A stretch of 64,000 bases of DNA, taken from IMG/VR virus record IMGVR_UViG_3300027985_001265, positions 1 to 64,000 of that record; one strand, written 5' to 3'. Shown here in pieces: positions 7,851 through 16,718 of the stretch. Source of the DNA: a virus. Every line of letters begins with the position of its first letter. Within the stretch, counting starts at the first letter, position 1. Under the pieces are notes generated by a model, which did not search any database, was not told where the DNA came from, and saw nothing but the letters and a program-made list of their open reading frames with translations. Position numbers and translations under genes: made by a program.

Positions 7851-8576
7851 ATGACTTTGCAAGACCTGTTCGATACTTTAGCCACAGGGGAGTTTACTAG
7901 TTTAAACCTGGCTAATTCAGTCACCGGTTCCATTAAAGAAGAAGCCTACCCCAAAGTAGTCAATTCCATTAATCGAGGGCTCAGAGAATTATACAAAAAA
8001 TTTCTTTTAAAAAAGAAGAAAGTCTACCTGGTCCAGCAGACAGACGTGACCCGGTATTACCTACAGACCAGGTATCTTGGGTATGCCGGGGCAACCACAG
8101 CTGATGCCTATTTGGTGGATCATCCTGATGAGGAGTTTTCCAATGACGTGATCCGACTCTTAGAGATTGAAGACTCTGATGGTTTAGCGGTAGAGATTAA
8201 TCCTCCTCACCCTTACCTGGAGCAGACATACTTTAAGACCTCTGGCTTTGACACCTTGGATTTGGTTACTGAAGAAACCGGAGAAACCTTCCTTGTTACT
8301 TATCAGGCCAGGTATCCTAAAATAACAATCACAGAAGATTTTGATCCAGAAGAAATTAACCTGTATTTTCCTTCATTTATTGAAGAAGCTTTGTGTAATT
8401 ATGCTGCTTCTCTCCTGGTTAAGGGTAAAGCCACCAAAGCTTCAGAAGGTGAAGGGTATGCCACCAATACCTGGAACTATAAGTATGAACAGGCCTGCCA
8501 GGAAATTATCAGACTGGGTCTGGTTGAAGAAGCCATTGTCCAGGATAACCGATTTAACAGAAGAGGTTTCGTATGA
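7851..8576 (+). CDS. Head-tail connector / adaptor protein
   Basis: 241 residues, with a helical N-terminus (SINRGLRELYKKFLLKKKKV), a central beta-rich part and a helical C-terminus (FIEEALCNYAASLLVKGKAT). This is the architecture of podovirus adaptor proteins that bind below the portal (T7 gp11 type; the 30-kDa N4 collar protein is the positional match). It is 10 nt after the terminase. Its stop overlaps the next start (ATGA). Assignment rests on architecture and order. Confidence 0.65.
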   Translation: MTLQDLFDTLATGEFTSLNLANSVTGSIKEEAYPKVVNSINRGLRELYKKFLLKKKKVYLVQQTDVTRYYLQTRYLGYAGATTADAYLVDHPDEEFSNDVIRLLEIEDSDGLAVEINPPHPYLEQTYFKTSGFDTLDLVTEETGETFLVTYQARYPKITITEDFDPEEINLYFPSFIEEALCNYAASLLVKGKATKASEGEGYATNTWNYKYEQACQEIIRLGLVEEAIVQDNRFNRRGFV

Positions 8577-8953
8577 TCCCCGGGAAATACAATATTACGA
8601 TATGGCGTGGTGGTACCTGGTCCATTGGGATCAACGCAGACTATATAGACTTCACTGCCTATGATGAGATCCGATTACAGGTAAGACCTCCTTGGGTAAA
8701 GGGAACCCCTACCAAACCACCTCTCTTGTCTATGACTTTGGTGAATGGTCGGGTTACTCTGGAAGACGAAGGTTTGACTGTACGGCTTACTGTTTCGGCT
8801 GCAGACACAGCAGGCATAACCTTTGATGAAGGTATCTATGATCTGGAACTTGTTCAGCATGCAGATCCAGAAGGTGATCCTGCAATTCCTGAAGAAATAG
8901 TAGATAAACTGATTTACGGTAAAGTTACTGTTCAAGGGGAAATAACGGTATGA
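8573..8953 (+). CDS. Small tail/appendage structural protein
   Basis: 126 residues, all-beta: 'ITIWRGGTWSIGI', 'LTVRLTVSAADTAGITFDEG', 'YDLELVQHADPEG', ending 'IYGKVTVQGEITV'. This pattern is common in small phage tail or baseplate proteins encoded next to fibre genes. It overlaps both neighbours by four bases, so it is translationally coupled with the connector and the large tail-tip protein. Confidence 0.6.
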   Translation: MIPGKYNITIWRGGTWSIGINADYIDFTAYDEIRLQVRPPWVKGTPTKPPLLSMTLVNGRVTLEDEGLTVRLTVSAADTAGITFDEGIYDLELVQHADPEGDPAIPEEIVDKLIYGKVTVQGEITV

Positions 8954-11076
8954 CCGATATCGTTGTAACAGTCCAGGAAGATCCTACACCTGTTATTATT
9001 GACTCTGGTTCCCGAGCTGTAACTATTACCGATTCAAATACTGGGGATGTCACGGTTATCCAGGCTTCTCCGGTTACTGTATCTGCTGTTGAGGGAAACC
9101 CCACACTGATTATCAGTGGTGGCGGTGGAACTATGGCAAATACAAATCTTATGTTGGAGGCCCTAATGGGCCGGCTAACCAGATTACAGATGGCAGATGC
9201 TCTCTCCGCTGATTTGGAGAAACTGGAAGCTCTCTGGATTCGAGCTGCCAATGAGCTGGTTTTACTGGAATCAGATGGAGTTCATATCGAGGAAGTGGGC
9301 CGGGAGTATACTGATCAGAGTATCCTCGATATAGTCGCCAGTATCAACTTGAGTGTCGATGGTAAATTCGATGTAGCTTACTCCTATATAAACCAGGAAG
9401 TGGGTCTAATTGATCAACGGATTACCACCGTTGAAGGGGAAACTGATGCTCGTTTTGTTACGGCTGAATCAAGGATTACCCAGACTGAAGATTCTATTGT
9501 TTCGGCGGTTTCTCGGCTAGATACAATCGACGGAGAGGGTGGTGACATTGCCCTGATGCAATCCGCCATTTCTCAGAATACAAGCAATATCAATCTGGAA
9601 GTTGGTGAACGGTTGATACTGGATGGGGAACTCCAAGAGGCTATTACTAACCTCTCTTTGCTGACAGATTCCGTTTCTCTCATCACCACTACTGTGGATA
9701 CCCTTGGGAACAAGATGACCTCTACAGAGCTTCTTTTAGGGGAAGACGGGGTTAATTTTACCGTAGCACAGCAAGCATTAAACCAGCATGCCTATTCCAT
9801 ATCCGCAATCCAGGAAATGCTGGTAAACAAGTGGGATGTTATAATTGCTGAAAGTGTTGGTGGAAATAAGTATGCTGCAGGTTTTGGAATTGCTCTTCAT
9901 CCTACTTGGATCTTAGAAACAGGGTATGTTGCCGGGGATACTGTTTATTACATAGATACTGTTTATGAATGTCTGGCAGATCACACGGCCACCACGGTGA
10001 ATGCCCCTACCGGTGCCGAAGGTGAAACATACTGGGAAGAGCTTGTTGACGCTGTGAAGTCCGAATTTACTGTGAATGCAGAATCCTTTCAAGTTTTATC
10101 CCCTGTAGGCCTTGGATCTCTTTTCTCGGTCGATGGGGAGGGTAACGCATACGTCAGGTCTGAGATGTTGGTAGGCAGCCTGAAATCGTTAAATTATGGT
10201 GAAGAAGGAGAATCCTGGTTTAATCTTGATCCGTCTACCGGGTTAGCTGAATTTAATGAAATTGTCCTGGCCATTGGAAGTGGCAGTACCGGGTATAATA
10301 ATTTCTCAGATATCCCCGGATCTCTTGATGATATTAATCCAACAGAGTATGCAGCTCTTATAGATCCTGCCGGGGTTATCAATTCAGGGACAACCACCAT
10401 TAATGGTGGCAAAATAACAACTGAGTCTATTACTGCGGATCAAATAGGCACCAATGAGATCATAGCCTATGCTGCGAATATTCATGATGGGGTTATCACT
10501 TCAGCTAAGATAGGCAGCCTGGAAGTCAAGACAGCCAATATAGACACTGGTGCCATCACCAATGCTAAAATAGGAGCTTTGGCTGTAGACACAGCACAGA
10601 TTGCTGCTCTAGCGGTGGAGACTGCCAAGATAAATGATCTGGCTGTCACAGAAGGTAAAATAGCAAATTTGGCAGTTGATACATTAAAAATCGCAGACCA
10701 AGCAGTAACGATTCCTGTATCTGCGTATACAGAAGGTTCTATTAGTTGCCCCTCTACCACAACAGTACAGACAGCAGGAATAAACTCTTCGGGTGCTCCT
10801 ATTCTTATTATAGCTTCTGTGCTTGTGTATGTACCTATTGCTGATGATAATAACTACGGTTCGATAAAAGTTACCAGAGATTCAGATGGTGCTACTATTG
10901 CTGGTCCTTTCAGGGCAGATCCTGGTGGAACGTACTCCCAATATATAACAATTTCTTTTTGTATACAGGATACACCAGGTGAAGGAGTTGAAACTTACTA
11001 TTTAAAAGCTGGTGGTTCAGAAACAAGCGTTACTTGCTATTACCGTACTCTCTGTTTATTGGAGACTAAAAAATGA
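8950..11076 (+). CDS. Tail-tip/fibre protein with carbohydrate-binding-like module
   Basis: 708 residues. After a beta-rich N-terminus there is a coiled-coil region of repeated 'RITQTEDSIVSAVSRLDTID'-type segments, as in the DUF1983 part of tail-tip host-specificity proteins. A short module near residues 320-365 (HPTWILETGYVAGDTVYYID, then YECLADHTA) looks like a CBM5/12-type chitin/sugar-binding domain. The C-terminus has about eight short repeats of the 'AKIGALAVDTAQI' kind and a final beta domain. It probably forms the appendage or fibre that touches the host surface. Overlaps the next gene by four bases. Confidence 0.7.
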   Translation: MTDIVVTVQEDPTPVIIDSGSRAVTITDSNTGDVTVIQASPVTVSAVEGNPTLIISGGGGTMANTNLMLEALMGRLTRLQMADALSADLEKLEALWIRAANELVLLESDGVHIEEVGREYTDQSILDIVASINLSVDGKFDVAYSYINQEVGLIDQRITTVEGETDARFVTAESRITQTEDSIVSAVSRLDTIDGEGGDIALMQSAISQNTSNINLEVGERLILDGELQEAITNLSLLTDSVSLITTTVDTLGNKMTSTELLLGEDGVNFTVAQQALNQHAYSISAIQEMLVNKWDVIIAESVGGNKYAAGFGIALHPTWILETGYVAGDTVYYIDTVYECLADHTATTVNAPTGAEGETYWEELVDAVKSEFTVNAESFQVLSPVGLGSLFSVDGEGNAYVRSEMLVGSLKSLNYGEEGESWFNLDPSTGLAEFNEIVLAIGSGSTGYNNFSDIPGSLDDINPTEYAALIDPAGVINSGTTTINGGKITTESITADQIGTNEIIAYAANIHDGVITSAKIGSLEVKTANIDTGAITNAKIGALAVDTAQIAALAVETAKINDLAVTEGKIANLAVDTLKIADQAVTIPVSAYTEGSISCPSTTTVQTAGINSSGAPILIIASVLVYVPIADDNNYGSIKVTRDSDGATIAGPFRADPGGTYSQYITISFCIQDTPGEGVETYYLKAGGSETSVTCYYRTLCLLETKK

Positions 11077-11477
11077 GCAAAGACTTTATTCTTTATGACA
11101 GTATAACTGGCCGAATACTAAGATGTGTTCAATGCCATGAGAGCATGATAGGGGTTCAACTTCAAGAAGAAAATGCTGCTTTTATCAAAGGAAAAGCTAA
11201 TGATGAAATTCAGTATATTGATGCAGTTACCTCGGAGATCCTAAATAAAACTGAATTACCAGCTACTGTAGATAAAATAGAGATACTCGCTAATGAGGAG
11301 GATATTGTAATCATCTCAAATTTACCAAACCCATCTATAGTTAAAATTAACGAGGCAGAAGGTTATGAAGTAACTGATGGTTCTTTTGAGTTCACTGTAG
11401 ATACCCCTGGGGAATACTCTCTTTTATGTTCTGCTTTTCCCTATTTGGATAAGGAGTTTATTGTCAATGCGAGTTAA
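11073..11477 (+). CDS. Tail-associated hypothetical protein
   Basis: 134 residues, overlapping the fibre gene by four bases. It is mixed beta: 'FILYDSITGRILRCVQCHES', 'ANEEDIVIISNLPNPSIVKI', 'DGSFEFTVDTPGEYSLLCSA'. The 'YDSITGRI' opening is seen in small tail proteins that follow fibre genes. Probably a fibre accessory or assembly protein. No enzyme motif. Confidence 0.55.
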   Translation: MSKDFILYDSITGRILRCVQCHESMIGVQLQEENAAFIKGKANDEIQYIDAVTSEILNKTELPATVDKIEILANEEDIVIISNLPNPSIVKINEAEGYEVTDGSFEFTVDTPGEYSLLCSAFPYLDKEFIVNAS

Positions 11478-11658
11478 TTTTAAAGCCCCAGAAAAGCAAA
11501 AAATTAAACAGGATATCACTCTTAAAGCATTAAGTGAAGCGACACCTGAAGAGATTGATGCCTGGGTAGATGAAAACCTGCAAAATATTGATGATCTTAA
11601 AGCAGCCTTGAAAAAGATCATTCGGGTTCAGGTATACCTTTTAAAAAGACAGGGATAA
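11467..11658 (+). CDS. Small hypothetical tail protein
   Basis: 63 residues from the ATG at 11467, ten bases after AAGGAG; a TTG at 11461 is also possible. Helical and charged: 'ITLKALSEATPEEIDAWVDE', then 'IDDLKAALKKIIRVQVYLLK'. It overlaps the previous gene by 11 nt and lies just ahead of the lysis genes. Similar short helical proteins follow tail genes in other phages; function unknown. Confidence 0.6.
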   Translation: MRVNFKAPEKQKIKQDITLKALSEATPEEIDAWVDENLQNIDDLKAALKKIIRVQVYLLKRQG

Positions 11659-11666
11659 GAGAATAA

Positions 11667-12173
11667 ATGCCTAATTTTACAAGTAAATACGACCAAGAAA
11701 TTCAAGATGCTGTGGCCAAATGGTGGCCTTCTGATATTCCATGGGAGTGGTGGAAAGCACAATTATACCAAGAATCCGGGTTGCACCCAGATGCGGTATC
11801 CCCAGTCGGTGCCAGTGGGATTGCCCAATTCATGCCTGGGACATGGAAGACCATTAGTAAAAAACTCGGCTTTACCCATGTGTCTCCTTTCTCAGCCAAA
11901 CACAGTATAGAAGCAGGAGCTTACTATATGGCTAAATTAGCCCATATCTGGTCCTGGGAACGCCCTGAGATGGACAGGTGGGACTTGGCAAGGGCTTCTT
12001 ATAATGCAGGTCCGGGAAACCTTTTAAAAGCACAAAAGAAGGCTCATGGTGCTGTACTTTATAAAGACATCATTAAGGGCCTGCCCGCTGTTACCGGCAG
12101 GCACAGTAAAGAAACAATTGAGTATGTTAAAAATATTCATAGATGGTACGCACAGATTAAAATGGAGGATTAA
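11667..12173 (+). CDS. Lytic transglycosylase (endolysin)
   Basis: 168 residues with an SLT fold. The catalytic Glu is in 'AQLYQESGLHPDAVSPVG' (E36), followed by 'GIAQFMPGTW', 'IEAGAYYMAKLA' and 'ARASYNAGPGN', the four classic motifs of family 1 lytic transglycosylases. It cuts peptidoglycan between MurNAc and GlcNAc. No signal peptide, so it needs the holin-like proteins downstream to cross the membrane, or acts as a virion muralytic enzyme. N4 also places its lysis enzyme between tail and portal genes. Confidence 0.9.
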   Translation: MPNFTSKYDQEIQDAVAKWWPSDIPWEWWKAQLYQESGLHPDAVSPVGASGIAQFMPGTWKTISKKLGFTHVSPFSAKHSIEAGAYYMAKLAHIWSWERPEMDRWDLARASYNAGPGNLLKAQKKAHGAVLYKDIIKGLPAVTGRHSKETIEYVKNIHRWYAQIKMED

Positions 12174-12176
12174 GAT

Positions 12177-12410
12177 ATGGAATTTCTTAACCAAATTATG
12201 ACCTTTGATTCTTCTGCTTGGATTCTCAAGTTATTGGATAATCACTGGTTGATTGTGAATTTTGTCTGGGGGTCGTTTGTCATTTATGCACGACGGTCCG
12301 AGAAGACCTGGGATGATGCCCTTGTTGCTTTGGTTCAAGGGTTGAACCCAGCGAGAAGAATGAAAGGCATGAAACTTTTTTCTAAAAATGAGGAGGAATC
12401 AAAAAAATGA
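12177..12410 (+). CDS. Holin-like membrane protein
   Basis: 77 residues behind GGAGGATTAAG. One hydrophobic segment (about residues 20-36, HWLIVNFVWGSFVIYA) is followed by a basic, helical tail (LVALVQGLNPARRMKGMKLF). It is placed directly after the endolysin gene and overlaps the next gene by four bases. Size, topology and position suggest a holin or a membrane partner for lysis; there is no diagnostic motif. Confidence 0.5.
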   Translation: MEFLNQIMTFDSSAWILKLLDNHWLIVNFVWGSFVIYARRSEKTWDDALVALVQGLNPARRMKGMKLFSKNEEESKK

Positions 12411-12691
12411 GCATTTTTACATCTATGTTAAAAGACACAATGGAAGAAGCCACAACAGGGATTATAGTTGAAAGTGCCACAGTGATCTTGACACTGGCCT
12501 TCAAGCAAGTGAAAAAGGTTCTTGCATCAGAAAACCTGAAGAACTCTGTTGAAGACTTGCTTGACCGGCTGGAAATCTCAGCAGAAAAGACAGAAACTAA
12601 GGCGGATGACCTGCTTGTTCAGGTTTTGGCAACTTCATTAAGATCAGCCTTTGATATGAAAGATGAAGATCGAGACGTGGTATTAGAATGA
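12407..12691 (+). CDS. Lysis-region hypothetical protein
   Basis: 94 residues. A moderately hydrophobic helix (GIIVESATVILTLAFKQVKK) is followed by an amphipathic, coiled-coil-like tail (VEDLLDRLEISAEKTETKAD). It overlaps both neighbours. It could be a spanin- or holin-like component, but there is no lipobox and no clear transmembrane span. Function unknown. Confidence 0.5.
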   Translation: MSIFTSMLKDTMEEATTGIIVESATVILTLAFKQVKKVLASENLKNSVEDLLDRLEISAEKTETKADDLLVQVLATSLRSAFDMKDEDRDVVLE

Positions 12692-12792
12692 AAATTCCAA
12701 CAGGTTTTATGGTGAAGGTTAAAATTACATCGAAGTTGAATCGAAAAATAGAGAGGTTCTTCCGAAATCTATTCAAGAGGAAAAAACAGTAG
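12688..12792 (+). CDS. Small cationic peptide (34 aa)
   Basis: The ATG at 12688 overlaps the stop of the preceding gene (ATGA). It encodes MKIPTGFMVKVKITSKLNRK and a Phe-, Arg- and Lys-rich end. Very basic and amphipathic, with no acidic residues except one Glu. Coupled translation at the end of the lysis cluster suggests it is real, perhaps acting at the membrane. Confidence 0.45.
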   Translation: MKIPTGFMVKVKITSKLNRKIERFFRNLFKRKKQ

Positions 12793-12884
12793 TTATCTTT
12801 CTCAAAAATCTTTTTGCTATTTAATAAAAAAGTATTTTAAATATTAAAAGATAAGTAACAGGCATTTCTTATTGCATTTTTATG

Positions 12885-12924
12885 AGGCAGGTTAGGTAAT
12901 TAATACCAATCTGCCTTTCTATTT
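12885..12924 (+). terminator. Probable terminator after the lysis genes
   Basis: AGGCAG (12885-12890) pairs with CTGCCT (12911-12916), with an inner GGTA/TACC stem, followed by TTCTATTT. It lies in the 211-nt AT-rich gap between the lysis cluster and the portal gene, in which I see no gene. Confidence 0.5.
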
Positions 12925-13003
12925 ATAACTAATAGTGAATTTTTTATTTTAAAAATTTACTCCTATACTCGGCCAAAATTTTTCATCAATACATGAGGAC
13001 TCA

Positions 13004-15148
13004 ATGGCCGAGCTGGAAAGACATAGACTGACTTCTTGGGAGAATGAACCTAGTGTTATGGATCTCAAGAAAAATATTGATGATGCCGATATCGATCAAC
13101 AGTCACATCAGATAAATGTTGATCGTTGGTTAAGTAATCTCTATGTTACCGGATCTGCCAAGATTCCTGAGAAAGACGGGCAATCTTCTGTAGTCCCTAA
13201 ACTAATCAGGAAACAGGCTGAATGGCGATACTCCTCTTTGTCAGAACCTTTCTTGAGTTCACCTGATATTTTCAATGTTGCTCCCCGGACAGCCGGCGAT
13301 AGAAAACGAGCAATCCAGAATGCACTGTTACTGAATTATCAGTTCAATAATATTATCGGTCGTGTGTCCTTTATTGATGCTTATGTGCGGGATGCTGTGG
13401 ACATCGGAACTGTCATTGTAAAAGTAGGTTGGATCACTGAAGAGGCCCCAGTCAAAGAAGAAGTTCCTGTCTATGAATTTATACCTGTCATGGATCAGAT
13501 GGTCCTTCAACAATATATGGCCTGGTTACAATTACGGGCAACCAATCAGGATCTCTATGCAGAGGTAAGTAATCCTGGTATTGACCAGGCTCTGGATATT
13601 TTCCTGAAAGAACAGCGTCTTGTGGTCCCTCGTCAGGTTGGTACTCGAACTGTTGAATCAATCAAAGAGATTAAAAACCAGCCAACAGTAGAAACCTGTT
13701 TACCAGATAATGTCATCATTGACCCTTCATGCAATGGTGATCTGGATAAGGCGGAATTCATTTGTGAAAAGTTTAAATCATCTCTTTCCGAGTTACGGAA
13801 GGATGGTCGATATAAAAACTTAGAGCGCGTCAATATTGAAGGTGCATCTCCTCTGACAGATCCTGATTATAAAGAGGGAGACGATAATGGCAATTTTAAT
13901 TTTGATGACAAACCCAGGAGACAGTTTGTTGTCCACAGTTACTGGGGTAACTGGGATATCCATAACAGAGGTATAGCAGACCCCATTTGTGCTTTCTGGG
14001 TTGGCGATACAATGATTCGCCTGGAAGAAAACCCTTTCCCGGACAGAAAACCCCCTTTCGTAAAGGCCGTGTATATGCCTGTGCGAAAATCTAATTGGGG
14101 AGAGCCTGACGGTGAGTTATTAGAGCCCAATCAAAAGATCGTTGGCGCCGTAACCCGTGGAATGATTGATCTTTTAGGTAAATCTGCCAATGGTCAGACG
14201 GCTTTTAAAAAAGGTGCTCTGGACGCTACCAACAAGCAGAAATTTCTTCGCGGCGATGATTACGAAATTAATGCCACAGATGATGCCAGACAAGCCATAT
14301 ACATGCACCAGTACCCGGAGATCCCTAATTCTGCGTATAGCATGATTACCCTACAGCAGACAGAGGCTGAATCCCTTACTGGTGTTAAAGCGTACCATAC
14401 AGGCATTACCGGGGAAGCTTTAGGTAATAATGTCCGGAATGGTCGGTCTGCCCTGGATGCGGCCAGTAAACGTGAGCTTGGAATCCTCCGCAGGTTGGCT
14501 GTAGGGGTAATTCAGATTGGTCGTAAAATTATCGCCATGAACGCTGAATTTCTCTCTGAGGAAGAGGTTGTCCGGGTTACTAATGATAAGTTTATCCCAG
14601 TTCGCAGAGACGATTTAAAGGGAACATTTGATCTTGAATTAACCATCAGTACAGCGGAAGAGGATAACAAGAAAGCTGAAGAATTAGCCTTTATGCTTCA
14701 GACCACGGGTAACAATATGGACCCAGGTCTTCAAAAAATGATCTTGTCCGACATCGCCCGCCTGAGAAAAATGCCGGCCATCGCTGATCGCATCGAAAAG
14801 TTCCAGCCCCAGCCTGATCCTTTGGTTCAAATGAAAGCCGAACTGGAAATTGAGTTGTTGAAAAAACAATGTGCCAAGGAGGAAGCCCTGGCCATTAAAC
14901 ATGCCTCTGAAGCTGAATTGAATGGTGTCCAGGGAATCAAAGAAGCTACCCAGGCTAAATTGAATGATGCAAAGGCCAATACTGAAGAAGCTAAAGCCCG
15001 GAACTTGCACAGTGATTCAGACAATAAAGATTTGTCATTTTTAGAGCAAGAATCTGGTGTCAACCAAGCCCGTGAAAAAGAAAAAATAAATCTACAAGCA
15101 CAACACAATAAAGAGGCTAAACAAGCCACACAATCCAAGGAGAAGTAA
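13004..15148 (+). CDS. Portal protein
   Basis: 714 residues, ATG behind GAGGAC. It forms the dodecameric ring at the capsid vertex through which DNA passes. Length and order (after lysis genes, before scaffold and capsid) match the N4 gp59 type portal. The N-terminus has 'VDRWLSNLYVTGSAKIPEKD' and 'RKQAEWRYSSLSEPFLSS'. The mid-part has 'YWGNWDIHNRGIADPICAFW'. The C-terminal 150 residues are a Lys/Glu/Ala-rich coiled coil (KAELEIELLKKQCAKEEALA), as usual for large podovirus portals. Confidence 0.85.
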   Translation: MAELERHRLTSWENEPSVMDLKKNIDDADIDQQSHQINVDRWLSNLYVTGSAKIPEKDGQSSVVPKLIRKQAEWRYSSLSEPFLSSPDIFNVAPRTAGDRKRAIQNALLLNYQFNNIIGRVSFIDAYVRDAVDIGTVIVKVGWITEEAPVKEEVPVYEFIPVMDQMVLQQYMAWLQLRATNQDLYAEVSNPGIDQALDIFLKEQRLVVPRQVGTRTVESIKEIKNQPTVETCLPDNVIIDPSCNGDLDKAEFICEKFKSSLSELRKDGRYKNLERVNIEGASPLTDPDYKEGDDNGNFNFDDKPRRQFVVHSYWGNWDIHNRGIADPICAFWVGDTMIRLEENPFPDRKPPFVKAVYMPVRKSNWGEPDGELLEPNQKIVGAVTRGMIDLLGKSANGQTAFKKGALDATNKQKFLRGDDYEINATDDARQAIYMHQYPEIPNSAYSMITLQQTEAESLTGVKAYHTGITGEALGNNVRNGRSALDAASKRELGILRRLAVGVIQIGRKIIAMNAEFLSEEEVVRVTNDKFIPVRRDDLKGTFDLELTISTAEEDNKKAEELAFMLQTTGNNMDPGLQKMILSDIARLRKMPAIADRIEKFQPQPDPLVQMKAELEIELLKKQCAKEEALAIKHASEAELNGVQGIKEATQAKLNDAKANTEEAKARNLHSDSDNKDLSFLEQESGVNQAREKEKINLQAQHNKEAKQATQSKEK

Positions 15149-15490
15149 ATGTCTGAGAATGTTGTTCAAGAAATTGAAGTATCTATGGAGTTGCTTAAAA
15201 AGAAAATTGCCCTGGCTGAAGTGTTGAATCGCCTGGAACAAAATAAAGATTTCCAGGAATTTATCCTGGATGGGTTCTGTAAGGAGCATGCTCTTGGTTT
15301 GGTTTCCAAGAGAGTTTCCCCGGCATTCCAGCAGGAGATGAATAAAAAGTATATCGAAGACCAGCTTACTGCCATCGGCAGCCTTCAGCTCTATATGCGT
15401 TTTGTTAAAGATGAAGCCAAAGTATCCAAGAAAAACCTGGATGAGGCCATCGAAGAGCGCAATCGAGCAATGGAGAAGGAGGTCGCCTAA
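15149..15490 (+). CDS. Small helical protein between portal and scaffold
   Basis: 113 residues starting directly after the portal stop. Entirely helical and charged: 'VLNRLEQNKDFQEFILDGFC', 'YIEDQLTAIGSLQLYMRFVK', 'LDEAIEERNRAMEKEVA'. Genes of this size and composition often sit here in N4-like and related podoviruses. Probably a minor head or assembly factor; function not known. Confidence 0.65.
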   Translation: MSENVVQEIEVSMELLKKKIALAEVLNRLEQNKDFQEFILDGFCKEHALGLVSKRVSPAFQQEMNKKYIEDQLTAIGSLQLYMRFVKDEAKVSKKNLDEAIEERNRAMEKEVA

Positions 15491-15493
15491 TCC

Positions 15494-16699
15494 ATGACTG
15501 AACCCGTCATTGATACTCCTGAAAAAGAAGAACAGGTGGATGTATTTGAGCTTTCCGATGAAGAATTTGCAAAGCTCAATGAACCCTCCGTTCAATCTAT
15601 AACCCAGGAGAAGGAGGTAGAGCTTCCAGGTGAAACGTCCTCAGACGAAAGTACAATGGGTCAGGAAAAGGCCGGTGAAGTTCAAGAAGAGGCCGAAACT
15701 AACCCCGGAACAGAGGTTATTCAACCAGACGAAAAAAATGCTGATGCTTCAGGCATTATTGATGATAACCCCGCTGCTGGTGATACTGCCGGAAAAAACA
15801 AGCCGGAAGAGAAGCCTGGGGAATCAAAGAAAGATGAAACGCCGGCCGACAACCAACAGTCGCTGGTAGATTATAAGACCGAATATGAAAAACTGATGGC
15901 CCCGTTCAAAGCGAACGGTTCAGATATGCAGATAAAGAGTGTTGACGATGCCATTCAGCTCATGAAGATGGGGGCCGGGTTCCATAAGAAGATGGCTGCC
16001 TTGAAGCCCAACCTTCGCCAGATGAAACTTCTGGAAAAGCACGGACTGTTGGATGACGAGAAATTGAATTATCTCATTGATCTGCATAACCGTGATCCTA
16101 AAGCAATACAAAAGCTTCTGAAGGAAAGCCAGATTGATCCTTTGGATATAGATGTAAAGGCTGAAACCAACTACAAACCCACTGATCGGAAGATCTCCGA
16201 TAAAGAGCTTGATCTGGATAATGTCCTAAGTGAAATCCGGGATACTCCTACATTCCAGAAAACTCTCAATGTCGTTTCCAACCAGTGGGATGAATCAAGT
16301 CAGAACACCATTGCCTCTGAGCCCCATATTATCTCGATAATCAATGGGCATATCGCAGATGGTACTTTTGATGTTGTCATGAAGCGAGTTGACTATGAAC
16401 GTAGTCTGGGCCGCCTTAGTGGTGTTTCAGATTTTGAGGCTTATAAACAGATGGGCAATGCTCTAGCTAATGAAGGAGTCCTTCAGCGAGTCGGTGCATC
16501 CCAGCATACTGTCCAGTCTCAGCCGAATGTTCAGCCGCCTAAAGCGGAATCCCAAGAAGAGATCGAACGGCAAAAAAAGAAACGTGCTGCAAGTCCGACT
16601 AAAGGATCCAAGACCACTGCTGCTCCGGCTTTTGACCCACTCGATATGTCTGATGAAGATTTTGCCAAATTGGATATCAATAAGTACATAAAATCTTGA
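15494..16699 (+). CDS. Putative capsid scaffolding protein
   Basis: 401 residues, very acidic and low in hydrophobics in the first 130 (Glu/Pro/Asp/Gln-rich). A helical middle (AIQLMKMGAGFHKKMAALKP) follows, then a basic/Pro stretch. Both ends carry a near-identical short motif: 'ELSDEEFAKLNE' near residue 18 and 'DMSDEDFAKLDI' near the C-terminus. The composition and the position just before the major capsid gene fit a scaffold that directs capsid assembly. Confidence 0.75.
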   Translation: MTEPVIDTPEKEEQVDVFELSDEEFAKLNEPSVQSITQEKEVELPGETSSDESTMGQEKAGEVQEEAETNPGTEVIQPDEKNADASGIIDDNPAAGDTAGKNKPEEKPGESKKDETPADNQQSLVDYKTEYEKLMAPFKANGSDMQIKSVDDAIQLMKMGAGFHKKMAALKPNLRQMKLLEKHGLLDDEKLNYLIDLHNRDPKAIQKLLKESQIDPLDIDVKAETNYKPTDRKISDKELDLDNVLSEIRDTPTFQKTLNVVSNQWDESSQNTIASEPHIISIINGHIADGTFDVVMKRVDYERSLGRLSGVSDFEAYKQMGNALANEGVLQRVGASQHTVQSQPNVQPPKAESQEEIERQKKKRAASPTKGSKTTAAPAFDPLDMSDEDFAKLDINKYIKS

Positions 16700-16718
16700 T
16701 ATAACGAGGTAAAATACA

